Source: Capitulum mitella
Taxonomy: Eukaryota; Arthropoda; Thecostraca; Pollicipedomorpha; Pollicipedidae
DNA length: 64,000 bases
Reading direction: 5' to 3'
Assembly: GCA_030062745.1 (NCBI GenBank)
Contig: CP099849.1
Span: forward strand, 9,139,767-9,203,766
Part shown: positions 38,201 to 44,000 of the stretch, piece after piece
Position numbering within the stretch: the first letter of the stretch is position 1
How the letters are laid out: the number at the start of each line of letters is the position of its first letter
The notes under the pieces: model-generated
The model's database searches: none
Seen by the model: only the letters and a program-made list of their open reading frames with translations
Told to the model about the DNA's origin: nothing
Program-made: the position numbers and the translations under genes

Positions 38201-38234
38201 TGTTGAGCGCCTCCGCCATCTGCGTATCCAGCAT
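674..38234 (-). CDS. Tbx20: T-box transcription factor, TBX20 / midline-H15 class (whole gene, six exons)
   Basis: Coding exons in transcription order are 38234-38147, 29144-28907, 8898-8625, 8227-8066, 7541-7465 and 1205-674. They total 1371 nt, or 456 residues plus TGA, and every junction is GT-AG and in phase. Residues 18-24 are FSIAALM, an eh1-type Groucho/TLE-binding motif. The T-box runs from about residue 88 to 275 and includes [62 protein letters not shown] and [13 protein letters not shown]. This wording matches TBX20 rather than TBX1, TBX2/3 or TBX5. Family knowledge: nuclear DNA-binding regulators of heart, neural and segmental patterning that bind AGGTGTGA-type sites. Length is close to human TBX20 (447 residues). 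The chosen ATG is the first in frame after a TGA at 38319-38321 and has a good context (GCCACCA before ATG). Introns are about 9.0, 20.0, 0.40, 0.52 and 6.3 kb. Non-coding 5' exons or alternative starts cannot be excluded. Confidence 0.95.
1440..3830. promoter_or_regulatory. GC/CpG-rich island in intron 5
   Basis: About 2.4 kb of very CpG-rich DNA with sharp edges against AT-richer flanks. It contains many TGACG/CGTCA words, especially 3710-3815, and a short AT-containing core near 2115-2140. No exon is supported. A regulatory or alternative-promoter role is inference from composition and position inside a developmental gene. Confidence 0.35.
3799..3814. repeat. 16-bp perfect palindrome of two CRE-like half sites
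   Basis: CGTCACGG is followed directly by its reverse complement CCGTGACG. Each arm carries the TGACG core recognised by CREB/ATF-type bZIP factors. Three more TGACG/CGTCA words lie within the preceding 80 bp. Binding is not shown by the sequence. Confidence 0.6.
4230..4830. other. GC-rich island, intron 5
   Basis: CpG-rich block with poly-C and poly-G runs (4279-4290, 4555-4566) and repeated GGATCCGGT words at 4588-4682. No coding exon is supported; the overlapping frames are low-complexity Arg/Pro/Gly sequence. Confidence 0.5.
5391..5428. repeat. Imperfect ATAC/AT microsatellite
   Basis: Run of TATACATATATATACATAT-type units about 38 bp long. Confidence 0.8.
5596..5750. repeat. Minisatellite, ~23-bp unit, about 7 degenerate copies
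   Basis: The unit is close to CAGCTCAGCTCCTCAGCCGC with a short CC tail. About seven copies of 22-24 bp follow one another, differing by substitutions and small indels. It lies at the left edge of the GC island that continues to about 6200. Confidence 0.75.
5750..6200. other. GC-rich island, intron 5
   Basis: CpG-rich block adjoining the 23-bp minisatellite. It has several NotI-like GCGGCCGC words and no convincing exon. Confidence 0.45.
7465..7541 (-). CDS. Tbx20: Tbx20 exon 5: end of the T-box
   Basis: A 77-bp exon encoding residues 255-279 plus two bases of Arg280. It reads [14 protein letters not shown] and then [20 protein letters not shown] is the conserved C-terminal DNA-contacting segment of T-box domains, and [15 protein letters not shown] is the TBX20-type wording. 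The acceptor is TTTTTCAG with a pyrimidine-rich tract. The donor is AG/GTGGGG, a weaker match than the other donors. If translation ran through the donor it would reach a TGA within about ten codons. Confidence 0.95.
7542..8065 (-). other. Tbx20 intron 4 (524 bp)
   Basis: Bounded by donor CTG/GTGAGT (8065 downward) and acceptor TTTTTCAG (7542). It contains one perfect T-box half site at 7947-7954 and otherwise ordinary sequence. Confidence 0.9.
7947..7954 (+). promoter_or_regulatory. Candidate T-box half site (AGGTGTGA)
   Basis: Perfect match to the classic T-box element half site, inside intron 4 of a T-box gene. A single 8-mer is expected by chance about once or twice in a window this long, so autoregulation is only a possibility. 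Confidence 0.2.
8066..8227 (-). CDS. Tbx20: Tbx20 exon 4: central T-box
   Basis: A 162-bp, phase-0 exon of 54 codons, residues 201-254. It begins [16 protein letters not shown] and ends [16 protein letters not shown]; both are T-box hallmarks. In between is a variable loop ([20 protein letters not shown]) as in other TBX20 proteins. The acceptor is GTTTCAG and the donor CTG/GTGAGT. Confidence 0.96.
8228..8624 (-). other. Tbx20 intron 3 (397 bp)
   Basis: Donor CTG/GTGAGT after DKSGL; acceptor CGTTTCAG before MILNSM. Both sides are phase 0. No other feature is seen. Confidence 0.92.
8625..8898 (-). CDS. Tbx20: Tbx20 exon 3: N-terminal half of the T-box
   Basis: A 274-bp exon. One base completes Arg109, followed by residues 110-200. 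It reads [55 protein letters not shown], and [37 protein letters not shown] is characteristic of TBX20/midline. Two departures from the usual wording are visible: HPDC where the family normally has HPDS, and GVKLENRF where vertebrate TBX20 has a GVDPEAKY-like stretch. NNEMDK resembles arthropod midline. The acceptor is CTTCGCAG and the donor CTG/GTGAGT. Confidence 0.97.
9550..11800. promoter_or_regulatory. 2.2-kb CpG island at the 3' end of intron 2
   Basis: One of the two longest islands in the window, lying just upstream of exon 3. It contains a CGTCAC-rich cluster (9766-9840), many CGGCGG runs, and AT-containing patches (10950-10980, 11205-11280, 11580-11645). No exon is supported. An enhancer or internal promoter role is inferred from composition only. 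Confidence 0.35.
9766..9840. promoter_or_regulatory. Cluster of CRE-like TGACG/CGTCA half sites
   Basis: About eight CGTCA, TGACG or ACGTCG words lie in 75 bp, including three CGTCACG units spaced about 10 bp apart, close to one helical turn. This pattern fits a homotypic cluster for CREB/ATF-type bZIP factors or a small tandem expansion. Confidence 0.35.
12350..12930. other. GC-rich island, intron 2
   Basis: CpG-rich block with a poly-G run at 12456-12464 and overlapping Arg/Pro/Ala frames on both strands. No exon is recognised. Confidence 0.45.
13500..14190. other. GC-rich island with GGC triplet run, intron 2
   Basis: CpG-rich block that includes a GGC triplet microsatellite at about 13815-13843 and several short AT cores (TTAATTAG-like and CTAATT words). 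No exon is recognised. Confidence 0.45.
14437..14596. mobile_element. hAT-like MITE, family A copy 1
   Basis: Begins CACTGGCGCAGCCA and ends TCCTGGCTGCGCCCCTG, which are inverted versions of each other. Internal sequence matches the copy at 15956-16119 (GACCCGGG, TTAGGCCCGC, GGTTTTCGTATGA and TTCAGTTCACA appear in the same order). The flanking 8-mers (14429-14436 and 14597-14604) do not match well, so the target duplication has decayed. It has no coding capacity. Confidence 0.7.
15956..16119. mobile_element. hAT-like MITE, family A copy 2
   Basis: 164-bp element. The left end CATCGGCGGAGCCATAGG is an imperfect inverted copy of the right end AATCCTGGCTGCGCCTCTG. The flanking 8-mers TTGTACAA and TTTTCCAA agree at 6 of 8 positions. 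Internal sequence is shared with the copy at 14437-14596. Confidence 0.7.
17090..17780. other. GC-rich island, intron 2
   Basis: Isolated 0.7-kb CpG-rich block surrounded by AT-rich DNA. Open frames on both strands (up to about 205 codons) show no family motif and are best read as composition artefacts. Confidence 0.45.
19489..19620. repeat. Degenerate minisatellite, ~27-29-bp unit
   Basis: Four or so imperfect copies of CTGCTCCTCCTGAGGACTCA-like units, followed by poly-C runs near 19690-19702. Confidence 0.6.
19947..19979. repeat. Perfect 12-bp-stem hairpin
   Basis: ATTCAAATTTCC is followed, after a 9-nt spacer, by its exact reverse complement. It lies just outside a GC island in AT-rich DNA. 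It could be a small structured element or a paired protein-binding site; nothing indicates a transcript. Confidence 0.7.
20175..20250 (+). repeat. GA-rich microsatellite
   Basis: Purine run dominated by GAGAGA units, about 75 bp. On the minus strand it is a CT tract, a potential GAGA-factor-type site in arthropods. Confidence 0.8.
20795..21808. repeat. 22-bp minisatellite array with higher-order structure
   Basis: About 1 kb and roughly 45 units. The main unit is CTGTCGTGCAGACTGTTGG plus TAA (22 bp). It is interspersed with a 21-bp variant (CTGCGTGCTTGCTGCTGG plus TAA) and a 19-bp variant (CTGTCGTGCAGAGTGGTGA). The short variant sits at about 21171, 21385, 21470, 21706 and 21791; the last four show a 321-bp higher-order period. 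The minus strand of the unit has no stop codon in any frame, so long open frames here are trivial. Confidence 0.92.
21808..22110. other. GC-rich island, intron 2
   Basis: Short CpG-rich block immediately after the 22-bp array. No exon is recognised. Confidence 0.4.
22110..22290. promoter_or_regulatory. Candidate cis-regulatory segment with octamer site
   Basis: Balanced-composition sequence next to a GC island. It carries a homeodomain-type TAATTA word near 22162 and a perfect POU octamer, ATTTGCAT, at 22265-22272. This is motif-level evidence only. Confidence 0.2.
24230..24760. other. GC-rich island, intron 2
   Basis: CpG-rich block with sharp edges. Minus-strand frames of 169 and 254 codons cross it but show no motif or codon periodicity that I can recognise. 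Confidence 0.45.
24952..25031 (+). repeat. Diverged ~40-bp tandem duplication
   Basis: CTGATCTGATCATGCCGCGT is followed by a diverged copy (ATGATCTGATCGTTCCCGCG), and each copy is followed by TCCA..CCCACGTC-like sequence. Confidence 0.5.
27180..28260. promoter_or_regulatory. 1.1-kb CpG island, 5' part of intron 2
   Basis: CpG-rich block about 0.65 kb downstream of exon 2 in the direction of transcription. It includes an AT-containing core at 27890-27980. No exon is supported; a regulatory role is inferred from composition only. Confidence 0.35.
28860..30080. promoter_or_regulatory. CpG island covering exon 2
   Basis: The GC-rich stretch includes exon 2 (28907-29144) and continues about 0.9 kb into intron 1, where NotI- and FseI-like words (GCGGCCGC, GGCCGGCC) are dense. 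An alternative internal promoter upstream of exon 2 is conceivable; no exon other than exon 2 is supported. Confidence 0.35.
28907..29144 (-). CDS. Tbx20: Tbx20 exon 2: acidic linker and start of the T-box
   Basis: A 238-bp exon. Two bases complete Glu30, followed by residues 31-108 and two bases of Arg109. The first part is charged and low in complexity ([32 protein letters not shown]). Then come [15 protein letters not shown] and [13 protein letters not shown], matching the T-box signature LWxxFxxxxTEMxxTxx[14 protein letters not shown] corresponds to a CSLETKELWDKF-like stretch in vertebrate TBX20. The acceptor is GTTTCAG; a CTCAG lies just upstream as an alternative. The donor CG/GTGAGT is strong. 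Phase 1 entry fits exon 1 exactly. Confidence 0.94.
32190..33000. promoter_or_regulatory. CpG island in intron 1
   Basis: 0.8-kb CpG-rich block with a CCG triplet run at about 32260-32286 and a TATAAAA word at 32876-32882 on the plus strand. The TATA-like word in GC-rich context could mark a promoter for an antisense or non-coding transcript, but no downstream exon is recognisable. Confidence 0.3.
34198..34231. repeat. Perfect 11-bp-stem hairpin
   Basis: CCAAGACATCA, a 12-nt loop, then TGATGTCTTGG. A small inverted repeat in AT-rich intron sequence. Confidence 0.7.
35110..35378. mobile_element. hAT-like MITE, family C, with 8-bp target duplication
   Basis: 269-bp element. The left end CAGGGGCGGGTCCAG is the inverted counterpart of the right end CTAGATCCGCCCCTG. 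Flanking 8-mers GAATGGCC (35102-35109) and GCATGGCC (35379-35386) agree at 7 of 8 positions, the duplication length typical of hAT transposons. It has no transposase, so it is non-autonomous. Confidence 0.85.
36620..36731 (+). repeat. 69-bp tandem duplication
   Basis: GATGTGGCACTCCAGACCCT occurs at 36630 and again at 36699, each followed by GCGG(T/G)CTGGTCC and preceded by related sequence. About 1.6 copies. Confidence 0.75.
38147..38234 (-). CDS. Tbx20: Tbx20 exon 1: start codon and eh1 repression motif
   Basis: An 88-bp coding part of the first exon giving residues 1-29 plus one base of Glu30. It starts [15 protein letters not shown] and continues [21 protein letters not shown] (18-24) is an eh1-type motif that recruits Groucho/TLE co-repressors and is a known N-terminal feature of TBX20 proteins. 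The ATG is preceded by GCCACCA, and the frame upstream is closed by TGA at 38319-38321 with no intervening ATG. A second in-frame ATG at 38219 would start MAEALNK. The donor is CAAG/GTACGA. The phase and the motif together make this assignment firm although the exon is 9 kb from exon 2. Confidence 0.88.
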
Positions 38235-39160
38235 TGGTGGCAGCGTCGCAGCGCGGTCGGACGCCGGCCGCAGGCGGGCCGCTCCGGCCCGGGCGGGTCC
38301 TGCAACACGGGCGGCTCGTCAGCGGCGGCCGCCGGCGGCCGGTTTTCCCGTTGCCGTCGGCGGCGGCGCGGCGCGGGCCGGCCGGCCGGCGGCCGTCAGC
38401 CGGCCTGTTTTCCGAGCTGGCGCGAGCGGCGCGTGAGTGACAAGCCCCGCTGCCGGAAGCGGCCGCCGCGGCCGCGCGATCAAAGGCGGCCGCCTGGCCA
38501 GTCTCGGCCGGCCGCGGCTCGGCGGCCGCGGCGGCTCGGACGGCCGGCCGGTCGGCGGTGACGGCCGACGGATGGGCGCCGTCCGGACGACGGATCGGCC
38601 GCGCTCCTCACCTGACGTCGACGGCGATGAAGCCGTCGGCCGCGACGGCTGGCGGCGCGCCGGCGCCGCGGGCGCGTCCGCGAGTCGTCGAGTCGGCCGG
38701 CGTGCCGCGAGACGCCGGCGGCCGGGTCGAGGCGGTCGGGCGGCCGGGCCGTCGGCAGGCCGCCGGCTGGGTCGCGTCGCCGGCGGCGGCGGTCGCGTCT
38801 GTGCGGCGTGGCGTGGCTCGCGGTCGGCACTGGCGCGGCGGCGGCTCGCGGGTGCCGGCGGGCCGGGTCTGGGTGCCGCGCTGCCGTCGGCGCCGGCACT
38901 GGCGTCGGTGCAAATCACCCGAAAACGGGCGGCGTCGACTGGCGTCGGACGGGGCCGAGTGCGGCCGCTCCTGTCGCCGGATGGCCCGGCCGACTCACCA
39001 CTCGGCGCTCACAACGGCCGAGGACAGGTGCGGATCCAGTCGCACCGGCGGCGGCGCGCGGCCGGCCGCCGACCGCCGCCGCCGCCGGCCCCTCCCCCCG
39101 CTGGCAGGGCGGGGGTCCGAGGATTGGGGACGGGAGGTGCTGGGGGGCTGGAGGCATCTG
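38235..39160 (-). promoter_or_regulatory. CpG-island promoter / 5' UTR region of Tbx20
   Basis: About 0.9 kb of very CpG-rich DNA directly upstream of the start codon, ending sharply near 39160 in AT-richer DNA. I see no TATA box on the minus strand, consistent with a CpG-island type promoter. The transcription start cannot be fixed from sequence. Long open frames on both strands here are composition artefacts. Confidence 0.55.
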
Positions 39161-39716
39161 ACGCGTTGAAGTTTGACCGCTCTATGCATGTGTCAAAGTA
39201 TTCAGTGTCGCCTCTGTCAGATAGCTGCCACAGGCTGAGTTCCCTCTGCCCGGGCGACGGCTGGAAGCTCGTAACTGTGGAACGAGGACTGAATTCCGAC
39301 CGCGGGGCGGTAAGGGTGCCTAACCGTGGACTGAAAGCTGCCTGCCAGGGTGGCGGGGCGGTTAGGGCGTCGTAACTGTCGAAAGAGAGCTGCTCTCCCA
39401 CAGGAGATGACCTGTTCCTTGGTACCTACATACGGGGAGTGAATTTTACCAAGAGCTAACCTCAGCGACAACCGACGACGAGCATCAGGGACGGACTCAG
39501 AAGAAAGGACGGAAAATCATCCACCCCACTCTGGAGAGTAGGGTGCCTTAGAGGCGTGCCAAAAGCCAAAAGCATCCAAAATGTGTCAAGAAAACGAAAG
39601 ACAATAATGAAAGAAGCATCCCAAGCTTTCAAGGGGGTCTCCTACTCTGGAAGAGCATAGGCTATCCATATATCCCTGGACTTTTGCTTGACAGAGATAT
39701 AGGACCACCCTGTTCA

Positions 39717-39717
<1 letters not shown>

Positions 39718-39767
<50 letters not shown>

Positions 39768-39778
39768 TATATATACAT
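39718..39778. repeat. TA dinucleotide microsatellite
   Basis: About 22 uninterrupted TA units followed by GTACATATATATACAT. Confidence 0.97.
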
Positions 39779-39779
39779 C

Positions 39780-40730
39780 CACCTCTTAAAACTTCTATAG
39801 AAGAACAAATACACGGCGTGCGTTTCAAAAACCACAGTACATATTTTTTGCTACTCATTTATTTATTGTATTTTATTTACGTCATGGCATTATCCCTGAA
39901 CATGCCATCAAAATCAGAGGGCTTTTCCTAATCCAGAGTAACAACGCTGGGGTAAAAACATGTGAAATACAGTCCTTACATGCACAAATGGAACACACTG
40001 GGCAACAGAAATGGAAACCGGAAATCAATTGGCCAAGAGTGAGCAATCATCAGGAAGCCGAAGCGCAGTCGCCTTTCGAATAAGGTCACATCAGACAAGC
40101 GACGACGCGGCTTGTGCATAAACAGGTATGCTGGCTTGGAGACAAACCCCCGGAGGGAGAGTGATGCACTCCGCGTTCGCGCGACAGACTGCCTCTTCCC
40201 ATCAGCTGGTCACCGTATACAGGGGAAACTAAGCAGTTGGTCTGGTCTTGTATGTTGGTATGTTTGTTGTACGTATGGTACGTTCACCATTACCCTATCT
40301 TCTTGAAATGAATCGTTTGATAGCGATATTGTGTGATGCCCGGATCGAAAGAGGCCAAGGCGACCTGTTTTCTGTCTGAATTTTAACGCGACCAACTACC
40401 TGCTGTGCGATGATCGGGAAACAGTTTATAAAACACTAGTCCCTTCTCTTCTCATCACAAAGTCTTCCCTGTGTGTGCAATGCCATAAAACAATTAAAGC
40501 GATAGGACAGGAGTTACACATAGCAGAGCACGTCCTCCTCCCCTCGCAGAGGGGCAGATGGCCTCTGCGAAGAGCCATGTAGTCGCCCTCCTCTCTATGG
40601 TAGCATGAATGTGGGGGCGTTTTTTAAGTTGGTAGGACAAGAGCCATTTGCTTAGGCAATTTCGTACCATGCAAGACCACAGACCTCATTTTAAATAATG
40701 CTAAAATCATCCAGAACTGTCAGGGCCGTC
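39780..40730. other. Gene-poor stretch
   Basis: AT-rich to balanced intergenic DNA upstream of Tbx20. I see no gene, RNA or repeat that I can name. Confidence 0.5.
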
Positions 40731-41110
40731 GTCCAGTTTGTGGGGCCGCCTCCCTGTGAGCTGTTACACACGCGGCAGTACCTCAGCTCCGAGCAGCCGT
40801 CGCCGACCCTGCAGCGATCACCCGCCGAGCTCGTCTCTGCGGCGCCGCTCCGGACCGAACCCCGGCGGCCGTCGCGTCTGATTTCGGCCGGGCCGGCGGC
40901 GTGCACTCGGCGGCCGTTTTGCGGTGGTGCGCCGCCGGCGACGGCCGGCCGGCCGACGCTAACGACGAGAACGGCGGGCCGCGCCATTTCCATAACCGAG
41001 AATTTGTGGACAGTAATGACGGGGACGTCTGACAGCGGGCACCGGGGGCGCGCCGGCCGGCGCGCGGTTCGGCGCTGTAGCCCCGGCCTGCCGGCGGGCC
41101 GACTGTAACG
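40730..41110. other. GC-rich island, 5' flank
   Basis: CpG-rich block of about 0.4 kb with GC-rich overlapping frames and no recognised exon. Confidence 0.4.
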
Positions 41111-41731
41111 GAACTTACCCCGGACGCGGCGGAACGCGTCAGCGTGTCGCCCTGGAGCGGGTCCCCAGCTGTGGGGGAAACACGAGCCATGTTAAGGCCG
41201 TAAACCTCCCCTTCCGCGCGGCCAATCGATTTAGAGGCACCGCCTTTTGTGGAGCGTACACGCATGAAAGTGAGGTGCAGGATTTCACACACATGTGGTC
41301 CAGGTATAAACTGAGGTTTATGGGTGTTTTATGCAACTAAAATGACTTTGCGTGCATTTTGATACAAAAATGTTCTGCATGCGGTACACGGCATGACTGA
41401 CATTCAGCAAAACAGCAAAAGATCTCTCAGCACTCGGCCGGGCACATGACGCACACAAGTGAGCCTTACGGCTCAGAACGACCACTAAGAAAGATGTTTT
41501 TTGTCGTTGTTGGTAAAGGAATCACACGAACAGAATCCCAACACGTTTCGCACCCGGCACAGGATAAGTGAAGGCACAGGATAGCTATCATTTACTTAAG
41601 CTTAGTGCAACAGTTTGCACCAATAAGGTCTGGTCGGTGTCAATTTTCAGCTAAAATTTATCAGTATTTCGCAATTCCAAATGGTGGCAAAGTCTGAGGT
41701 TGCTTACTTAGCATCCAGACGCCATTCTTCG

Positions 41732-42006
41732 CAGTGTCGTAGCCAAAGGGGCCGTGGGGCCATGCCCCCCCCCCCCCTCTGAACCAAGCGGTCTACACTA
41801 GATATATAGTGATTTTGCAAAAATACGGAATATGATCATGCATATGTTGCAAAAACAAACATTATATTTTTCTGTGTGTTAAATATGATGCATGCTACAT
41901 AAATTTCATTTTTTCCTTTACATTTCGTCATACGCCAGTGACATATGACAAAACCTTGACATTTGTCCTTCCCAGTTCCCTGAGGAAAATCCTGGCTACG
42001 TGCCTG
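41732..42006. mobile_element. hAT-like MITE, family B copy 1
   Basis: 275-bp element. The left end CAGTGTCGTAGCCA pairs with the right end TGGCTACGTGCCTG. Flanks ATTCTTCG and ATTTTTAG agree at 6 of 8 positions. Internally it matches the copy at 51115-51382 along its whole length, including a poly-C run, GATCATGCATA.GTTGCAAAA, TGTGTTAAATATGA and CATATGACAAAA. No coding capacity. Confidence 0.88.
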
Positions 42007-43840
42007 ATTTTTAGACATTTTCTTCTTAGTGGTACCATGGTTGTGACGTTATTTTTTAATGAAGTTGTTTATGCAGCCACATCACTTGCTTGGAGTAACG
42101 TTCCACACATATTTTTGACCTGAAGCACATTTCTGTGACGTAAGCTAAGTGACACCATTTCACTACAAAGTATCAAACAATCTAAAGTTCGTTTTCGGGA
42201 CGACACGCACTGATATGACTCCGTCAGTGTAGTCCCACAGATTAGGCTGAATTGAGCATATCAGGAATGGTAAAAACACACACACGACTGGGAGTGTTCT
42301 GCTGCTGTGTGCTCATTGATAGGTTTGATGGTGTTTTAACAATTACGTGTTATGAGGCATTTCTGCCTGGTTTTTCTGGGGGTATTTCACGGACTTTTTT
42401 GGCAAGCGTGAACCGTTCAGTGTGACAGCCATCGACGTTTCACAGAATGTATGTCCGAAAGGGTCTGTTCAACATCGTTTGGAACGGTCAGTACTGTGGA
42501 AACAAATGCTACCTTATTCGGAGTCAGATTAATGCCACTCTTTTGCCTTAACTACCAACCATCACGACTGTGTTTCAAATGGGATTCTTTTGACTTAAAC
42601 ATCTGATTTCCAAAGGCGGTTCATAACGAACCCATTCTCTCGTTCCCTCAAACCTGGCGTAATCTAACAGATTTAATGCGGACAGTTCTGATGGTTGCCT
42701 CCTGTTTTGCGTAACACGGTAGCCTTGTGCTTGCGCGGCGTAAAATCTGACCTTGGTATCATGTTGGCGGAACCCCTCGGAGAAACCATTTCGCACAGAA
42801 ATCGCCCCTGATGTCTCTGTAGCAGTGCACGTTTCTTGATCTAGACAGTGAGAATGCCTGTGAGTTGCCAATGGAACATATGACAACAAGTACGACACGT
42901 CACTGAGCATAAAAAGCGCATGAAGATCTTAATGGAAAATTGCAGGGCTTCAGTCGCTTCTAGAAAGATCAGAATTTCATATGTAGCATTGTAACTACAG
43001 TTTTATAGAAACTAGGTTGTGCCGGTATTCATGAAATGATAGAACGTTAAAACCAACCGCTGTGTGTTCCAGACAAACAGTCTGCTCATGCACCATCATT
43101 TGTCATGCATTTGTGAGTTTAGGCCTTTATGGCTGGGCATTTTCATGGTGAACTGCAATTGTAAGACTCCGATGCCTTTGCATGAACATGACACACCACT
43201 GTCGTGTCGATAGAGAGCTCATTGGCCTTCACACTGTTGGGCCGTTTGGTGTGAATTTGCAGTCAACCATTCCTTTTGAGTCATGAACAGACGATAAGGC
43301 GTCTTTCTTGTCGTATTAGCAACTTTGTCCTTGACCTTCAAAGCCGTTCATCAGTTTGTTTGCTCCAAGTGTAGGTATTGATTTTTCATCAATGATATCG
43401 TTAACAGGGCATAAATGGAATCGATGATTATTATACGTGGACAAATTAGCGTTAGTTTGGGAAAATTGAAGGATGGCCCTCACGCTAAGCCGCAGGGACC
43501 ATAACTTCCTGGGTGTAATTCCTAAGCTGTCTTTGATTTTCATCTGGAAAAGGGTCTAAAAAATGTACGTAGAATTACAAACACATCCAGGTACAAAAGA
43601 CACATCACCAGCCTCCAATCACTGCAGTCAACGCTCTCCATATGGCAGAGCGCTGGGGCGCCCGGAGCAGCTGAATCTGCACCTCACCACGATCATTTCA
43701 GCAGATTAACTGCACAACATGAGGGAGGAGCCACGGCCCGCTATCTCCCGCCCCGGTGGGAGGGGCGTAGCCCATCATCAAGCAATCACAAGTCAACGCG
43801 CCATTTATATAGATGTCGCCTCCATCAGCCGACTATAAAC
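42007..43840. other. Gene-poor stretch
   Basis: AT-rich DNA with no recognisable gene. One 111-codon minus-strand frame (42575-42910) has no known motif. Confidence 0.5.
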
Positions 43841-44000
43841 AAATCGTTAGTCTGGCTGGAGCTGTCTGGCGCTGCTGCTGCCGCTGCCGCCAACGCCACC
43901 GCCGCCGCGCCGGCTTCGATGGCTGCCTTCCAGCGGGCCCGACGGCGACGCTTTTGTGCGACGGGCGCGGCGCGCCGGCGACGACCGCGCGCGAAGGGGT
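43840..44000. other. Small GC-rich island
   Basis: Short CpG-rich block containing GCTGCTGCTGCCGCTGCCGC-like triplets. It is flanked by balanced sequence that includes TTTATATAG at 43804-43812. No exon is assigned. Confidence 0.35.

Noticed and set aside
38319..38918. 199-codon minus-strand frame in the same frame as the Tbx20 start
   Set aside because: It ends at the TGA 84 bp upstream of the ATG and is Arg/Pro/Ala-rich CpG-island translation with no motif; it instead confirms the chosen start.
38437..39375. 312-codon plus-strand frame over the promoter island
   Set aside because: Arg/Gly/Ala-rich composition, overlapping frames on both strands, no domain.
42575..42910. 111-codon minus-strand frame
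   Set aside because: No known motif and no supporting context.
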